Part shown: piece after piece, positions 60,811 to 64,000 of the stretch
How the letters are laid out: every line of letters starts with the position of its first letter
Position numbering within the stretch: the stretch's first letter is position 1
Source of the DNA: Actinocrispum wychmicini
Lineage (GTDB): Bacteria; Actinomycetota; Actinomycetes; Mycobacteriales; Pseudonocardiaceae
DNA length: 64,000 nt
Assembly: GCF_004345645.1 (NCBI RefSeq)
Contig: NZ_SLWS01000008.1
Span: 124,001-188,000, forward strand
Direction of reading: 5' to 3'
Position numbers and translations under genes: made by a program
Notes under the pieces: model-generated
Seen by the model: the letters and a program-made list of their open reading frames with translations, nothing else
The model's database searches: none
What the model was told of the DNA's origin: nothing

Positions 60811-61392
60811 TCAGCGGACGCGGGGAAACGGCCGACGTGGCGCCAAAAGCTGGTGCAGGGCCGGCGCGAAGTACCAGACAATCTTCTCTTTCGGCACATT
60901 CGCCAGTTCCGGCAGGCGCATCATCTCGCGCAGCAGCGCCACACCGAGCAGCTGGCCGACGATCAGGGCCCGGCGCAGCTCGGCGTCCGGCCCGGTCACG
61001 GTCCCGGCGATCTCGGCGATCACCGCCTGGGTCAGCTCGCGGGCCGCGGTGCCCGGCTTGCCCGGGTCCACCGACCGGGTGAGCACCCTGACCCGGGTGC
61101 GCCGCTCGGCCTCGGTCAGCCCGTCGGCCATGTCCAGTTGACGCACCAGGATCTCGCGGGCGCGCTGCCCGGTGGTCACGTCCCCGGTCGGCGTGTCGTA
61201 GTCGGCCATCCGCTCCGTCAGGACGGACGCGTACAGCGCCGCCTTCCCACCGAAGTAGCGGCTGATCAGCGACGGGTTGCACCCCGCCTCGGCCGCGATC
61301 GCCCGTACCGTGGTCGCGGCGTAACCATGCAGCCCGAACAGGGTCCGGGCCGCGCGGTGGATCGCTGCACGGGTCTGCCCGGCGTTGCGCAT
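60811..61392 (-). CDS. TetR-family transcriptional regulator
   Basis: 193 residues. The N-terminal HTH is typical: AAIHRAARTLFGLHGYAATTVRAIAAEAGCNPSLISRYF condensed here to its key elements (AARTLFGLHGYAATTVRAIA and NPSLISRYFGGKAALY). The C-terminal ligand domain resembles the TetR_C_17-like class (VRVLTRSVDPGKPGTAARELT). It is divergent from the FAD oxidoreductase gene by 136 bases and probably controls it. A 7-bp inverted repeat CCAGCGC/GCGCTGG (61426-61432 and 61454-61460) is a possible site. Confidence 0.88.
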   Translation of the reverse strand: MRNAGQTRAAIHRAARTLFGLHGYAATTVRAIAAEAGCNPSLISRYFGGKAALYASVLTERMADYDTPTGDVTTGQRAREILVRQLDMADGLTEAERRTRVRVLTRSVDPGKPGTAARELTQAVIAEIAGTVTGPDAELRRALIVGQLLGVALLREMMRLPELANVPKEKIVWYFAPALHQLLAPRRPFPRVR

Positions 61393-61528
61393 GTAAACGA
61401 CTCACCCCTGTCCCCACCGCGATGACCAGCGCTGACGACACCCAGAGTAAACGGCGCTGGCCGCGGCCGCGTTCCTTGCCGGACCGTCGATCGAGCGGAT
61501 CTTCGGGCACTTCGAAGGAGGAACGACC

Positions 61529-62857
61529 ATGATCGACGTCGACTACCTGGTTGTCGGCGCGGGCGCGATGGGTATGGCGTTCGTCGACACACTGCTGACC
61601 GAAAGTGACGCGACCGTGGCCATCGTCGACCGGTACCAGCAGCCCGGCGGGCATTGGACGATCGCCTACCCGTACGTGCGGCTGCACCAGCCGTCGGCGT
61701 TCTACGGCGTGAACTCCCGTGAACTGGGCAGCGGCACCGCGGACGAGGTCGGCTGGAACGCCGGCCTGGACGAACTCGCCTCCGGCCCGGAGGTGTGCGC
61801 GTACTTCGATCAGGTGATGCGCCAGCGGTTCCTGCCGAGCGGCCGCGTGGCGTACTTCCCGATGTCCGAGTACCGCGGGGCCGGCCGGTTCCACTCGCTG
61901 GTCACGGGCGAGAAGTTCGAGGTCCGCGCGCGCAGGATCGTGGACGCCACGTACATGAAGGTGTCCGTACCGGCCATGCGACCGCCGGCGTACGAGGTGG
62001 CACCAGGGGCGCGTTGCGTCACACCGAACGCGTTGGCGCGCACGGACAGCCCAGCGGACCACTACACCGTCGTCGGCGGCGGCAAGACCGGTATCGACGC
62101 GTGCCTGTGGCTGCTGGCGCAGGGAGCCGACCCGGACCGGCTGACGTGGATCGTGCCGCGCGACGCGTGGCTGCTGAACCGGGCGAACATCCAGCAGGGC
62201 CCGCGGCACGCCGACGCGATCGGCCGGATGATGGCCGCCCGCGCCCAGGCCGTTGTCGATGCGACGTCACGGCACGACCTGTTCGACCGTCTGGAGGCGT
62301 GCGAGGGGCTGATGCGGCTGTCCCAGGACGTCCGGCCCACGGCGTACCGCTGCGCCACGGTCACCCGGCTGGAGCTGGGGCAGCTCCAGCGGATCAAGGA
62401 CGTGGTGCGGATGGGACGCGTGCGGAAGGTCGGCGTGGACGAGATCGTCCTGGACCACGGCACGATCCCGACGACGCCGGGGACCGTGCACGTCGACTGC
62501 ACGGCCGACGGCCTGGCGCCGCGCCCGGTCGTGCCGGTCTTCGCCGGCGACCACCTCACGCTGCAGGCGGTCCTGGTCTGCCAGCAGGTCGCGAGCGCCG
62601 CGATGATCGCGCACGTCGAGGCGACCCGCACCGACGACGAGACCAAGAACGAGCTGTGCGCCCCGATCCCGCACCCCAGCATCGACGCCCACTGGATCAC
62701 CACGACCCGCGCGTCGGTCGCGGCGCTGCGGCGCTGGCAGCGGGATCCGGACCAGCTGGACTGGCTGGTCGCCAGCAGGCTGGTGCCGAACTTCGGCGGC
62801 CGCGCCCCCGACGAGCTGCTGCGGGTCCAGCAGGAGAAACTGGCCGCGCTGGCGTGA
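61529..62857 (+). CDS. FAD/NAD(P)-dependent oxidoreductase
   Basis: 442 residues with GGAGGAACGACC before the ATG. The N-terminal Rossmann motif VVGAGAMGMAFVDTLL is near residue 7, VDRYQQPGGHWTIAYPYVRLHQPS follows as in flavin-containing monooxygenase-like proteins, and a second nucleotide motif VVGGGKTGIDACLWLL is near 183. No substrate can be assigned. It is divergent from a TetR gene, a common layout for inducible detoxification or modification enzymes. Confidence 0.85.
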   Translation: MIDVDYLVVGAGAMGMAFVDTLLTESDATVAIVDRYQQPGGHWTIAYPYVRLHQPSAFYGVNSRELGSGTADEVGWNAGLDELASGPEVCAYFDQVMRQRFLPSGRVAYFPMSEYRGAGRFHSLVTGEKFEVRARRIVDATYMKVSVPAMRPPAYEVAPGARCVTPNALARTDSPADHYTVVGGGKTGIDACLWLLAQGADPDRLTWIVPRDAWLLNRANIQQGPRHADAIGRMMAARAQAVVDATSRHDLFDRLEACEGLMRLSQDVRPTAYRCATVTRLELGQLQRIKDVVRMGRVRKVGVDEIVLDHGTIPTTPGTVHVDCTADGLAPRPVVPVFAGDHLTLQAVLVCQQVASAAMIAHVEATRTDDETKNELCAPIPHPSIDAHWITTTRASVAALRRWQRDPDQLDWLVASRLVPNFGGRAPDELLRVQQEKLAALA

Positions 62858-62936
62858 TCGGGCCGCTCCGGAATGCGCACGGGGGCTCCTCGGTTGACGA
62901 TCGTGAGGTGACGAACACCGAGAAAGGACCGCGACG

Positions 62937-63374
62937 ATGCCATTGACCGGGGAGTACGAGCCCAGCCCCTTCGACTGGGCCAGCCAACAGGTCGAGAAGT
63001 ACGAGAGCTCGGGTGGCACCGAGGGCACCGAGCACGAGGGCAAGCCGGTGATCGTGTTGACCACCAAGGGCAACAAGTCCGGCAAGATCCGCAAGTCGCC
63101 GCTGATGCGGGTGGAGCACGACGGCACGTACGCGGTCGTGGCCTCGCTGGGCGGCGCGCCGAAGCACCCGGTCTGGTACCACAACGTCGTCGCCAACCCC
63201 CTGGTCGAACTCCAGGACGGCCCGGTCCGCAAGGACTACACCGCCCGTGAGGTGACCGGCGACGAGAAGGCCGTCTGGTGGGAGCGCGCGGTCGAGGTCT
63301 GGCCGGCCTACGCCGAGTATCAGACGAAGACCGACCGGCAGATCCCGGTTTTCGTGCTCGAACCGGCGAACTGA
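62937..63374 (+). CDS. Deazaflavin (F420)-dependent nitroreductase-family protein
   Basis: 145 residues, Ddn-type split beta-barrel. The diagnostic run is present: VIVLTTKGNKSGKIRKSPLM, then YAVVASLGGAPKHPVWYHN and LVELQDGPVRKDYTAREV. These small proteins use F420H2 as hydride donor and are typical of actinobacteria. AGAAAGGAC precedes the ATG. It follows the FAD oxidoreductase in the same direction after 79 bases and may share its regulation. Confidence 0.92.
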   Translation: MPLTGEYEPSPFDWASQQVEKYESSGGTEGTEHEGKPVIVLTTKGNKSGKIRKSPLMRVEHDGTYAVVASLGGAPKHPVWYHNVVANPLVELQDGPVRKDYTAREVTGDEKAVWWERAVEVWPAYAEYQTKTDRQIPVFVLEPAN

Positions 63375-63396
63375 CTCGAACCGCCGGCCGGTTCCG

Positions 63397-63613
63397 TTCG
63401 CCCGCCACGACCATTGCGACGACCCCGAGGCGGTGTTTCAGGCGCTCGCCGCCCAACCGTTCGACCTCGCGAAGCCACCGTTGCTGCGGGCCGCCCTGGT
63501 TCGGCTGCCCGGTGCCGATGCTGGTGATCCGGCACATGGTGGCCACGGACCGGCCGTTCCTCACGTCCGACCCGCGCCACCTGGCGGCGTATCAACGACG
63601 ATTCAGCTCGTGA
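63397..63613 (+). pseudogene. Decayed condensation-domain-like fragment
   Basis: One frame reads EAVFQALAAQPFDLAKPPLLRAALVRLPGA in pieces that match the segment of NRPS condensation domains just before the HHxxxDG motif. Near 63515 the similarity moves to another frame, PMLVIRHMVATDRP, where the HHxxxDG region would be expected. Neither frame has a proper start or the rest of the domain, so this looks like a frameshifted remnant. It is 100 residues at most, so chance similarity is possible. Confidence 0.45.
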
Positions 63614-64000
63614 CCGTGGCGTTGCCACAGAACGCGGCGCCCAGGACCTTGGATTCCGCCATCGCGAACCTCGTCGGGTCGATCTCGGTAGCGCCGGCCG
63701 TCACCGACATCTCGAACCGCATCCGGCCGTCAGCGGTGCCGTACATCGCCGTGGAGTAGCCGTGGATGCTGCCGCTGTGGCCGACAACGGTGCCACCACA
63801 CGCGGCGCCCGCGTCGAACTGGCTGAGCCCCAGCCCGTACCCGCTCACCGGGTGCGGCTTGCGCATCTCGGTGAGCATCGCCGGGCTCAGCAGCCTGCCG
63901 CCGAGGAGCGCGGCCAGGAACGTGTCCAGATCGTGCGTGGTGGAGATCATCTCACCGGCGCTGAACGCCCACGACGGGTTCAACGCCGTGATGTCGACAA
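63603..64000 (-). CDS. Serine hydrolase (class C beta-lactamase/DD-peptidase fold), C-terminal part
   Basis: The frame is open through the right edge, so the gene is partial; about 132 residues are visible. VDITALNPSWAFSAGEMIST, HDLDTFLAALLGGRLLSPAML, GYGLGLSQFD and GGTVVGHSGSIHGYST are the C-terminal half of the beta-lactamase/CubicO family; HSG is the third active-site motif (KTG/HxG equivalent). The SxxK motif would lie outside the window. It ends IDPTRFAMAESKVLGAAFCGN, with two Cys that may form a disulfide in a secreted protein. Confidence 0.88.
   Translation of the reverse strand, partial: VDITALNPSWAFSAGEMISTTHDLDTFLAALLGGRLLSPAMLTEMRKPHPVSGYGLGLSQFDAGAACGGTVVGHSGSIHGYSTAMYGTADGRMRFEMSVTAGATEIDPTRFAMAESKVLGAAFCGNATVTS

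Noticed and set aside
1..64000. CRISPR arrays, tRNA genes, integrases or transposases
   Set aside because: I saw no regularly spaced repeats, no tRNA-like cloverleaf with a TTCRA-type arm, and no recombinase motif on either strand.

Overview
The window is high-GC, tightly packed DNA from an actinomycete. Many genes are joined by GTGA or ATGA overlaps, GTG starts are common, a sugar ABC system lacks its own ATPase, and there are secreted carbohydrate-active enzymes, an MbtH protein, an F420-type oxidoreductase and an actinobacterial methyltransferase family. Pseudonocardiales is my best guess from general style, not a demonstrated placement. I saw no rRNA or tRNA genes, CRISPR arrays, integrases or intact insertion sequences.

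Layout. 1-4.2 kb: a catabolic operon with a GMC flavoprotein oxidase/dehydrogenase, a benzoylformate-decarboxylase-like ThDP enzyme and an IclR regulator, followed by a VOC protein. 4.6-8.4 kb: a TPR-type regulator divergent from a three-gene operon of acyl-CoA dehydrogenase, a MoaD/ThiS-like sulfur carrier ending in Gly-Gly, and a methyltransferase. 8.4-22.2 kb: secreted and sugar-related genes: a seven-bladed propeller protein, an IclR/GH4 operon, a divergent ADH plus sugar ABC importer plus GH114 operon, an amidohydrolase, an SDR, an Lgt, and a secreted GH2 with two CBM42-like domains. The GH114/GH4/ABC set suggests use of a galactosamine- or galactose-containing polysaccharide. 22.3-37.4 kb: nitrogen-compound scavenging: a Tat-exported M20 amidohydrolase, an aminotransferase and APC permease divergent from an RpiR regulator, a methyltransferase, a membrane protein, a complete oligopeptide ABC operon, and a second APC permease with an acetamidase/formamidase.

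37.3-57.3 kb is the main feature: a nonribosomal peptide cluster on two divergent arms. Leftward: NRPS C-A-T-C-A-T-TE, an MFS exporter and an MIO-type aromatic amino acid lyase/aminomutase. Rightward: a T-C didomain protein, an A-T-C-A-T protein, a stand-alone acyl-CoA/AMP ligase, an MbtH protein and an N-carbamoylase-like M20 hydrolase. Read together they make one colinear line: acyl-T, then four C-A-T modules, then TE, so an N-acyl tetrapeptide is predicted. The first A domain has a binding-pocket code that resembles the beta-tyrosine code of enediyne SgcC1 as I remember it, which fits the MIO enzyme in the cluster. The last two modules carry nearly identical A-T cassettes with one shared code.

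57.3-64 kb: a secreted GH35 beta-galactosidase with a ricin-type lectin tail, a membrane protein, a TetR regulator divergent from a FAD-dependent oxidoreductase, an F420-type oxidoreductase, a decayed condensation-domain-like fragment, and the C-terminal part of a serine hydrolase that runs off the right edge.
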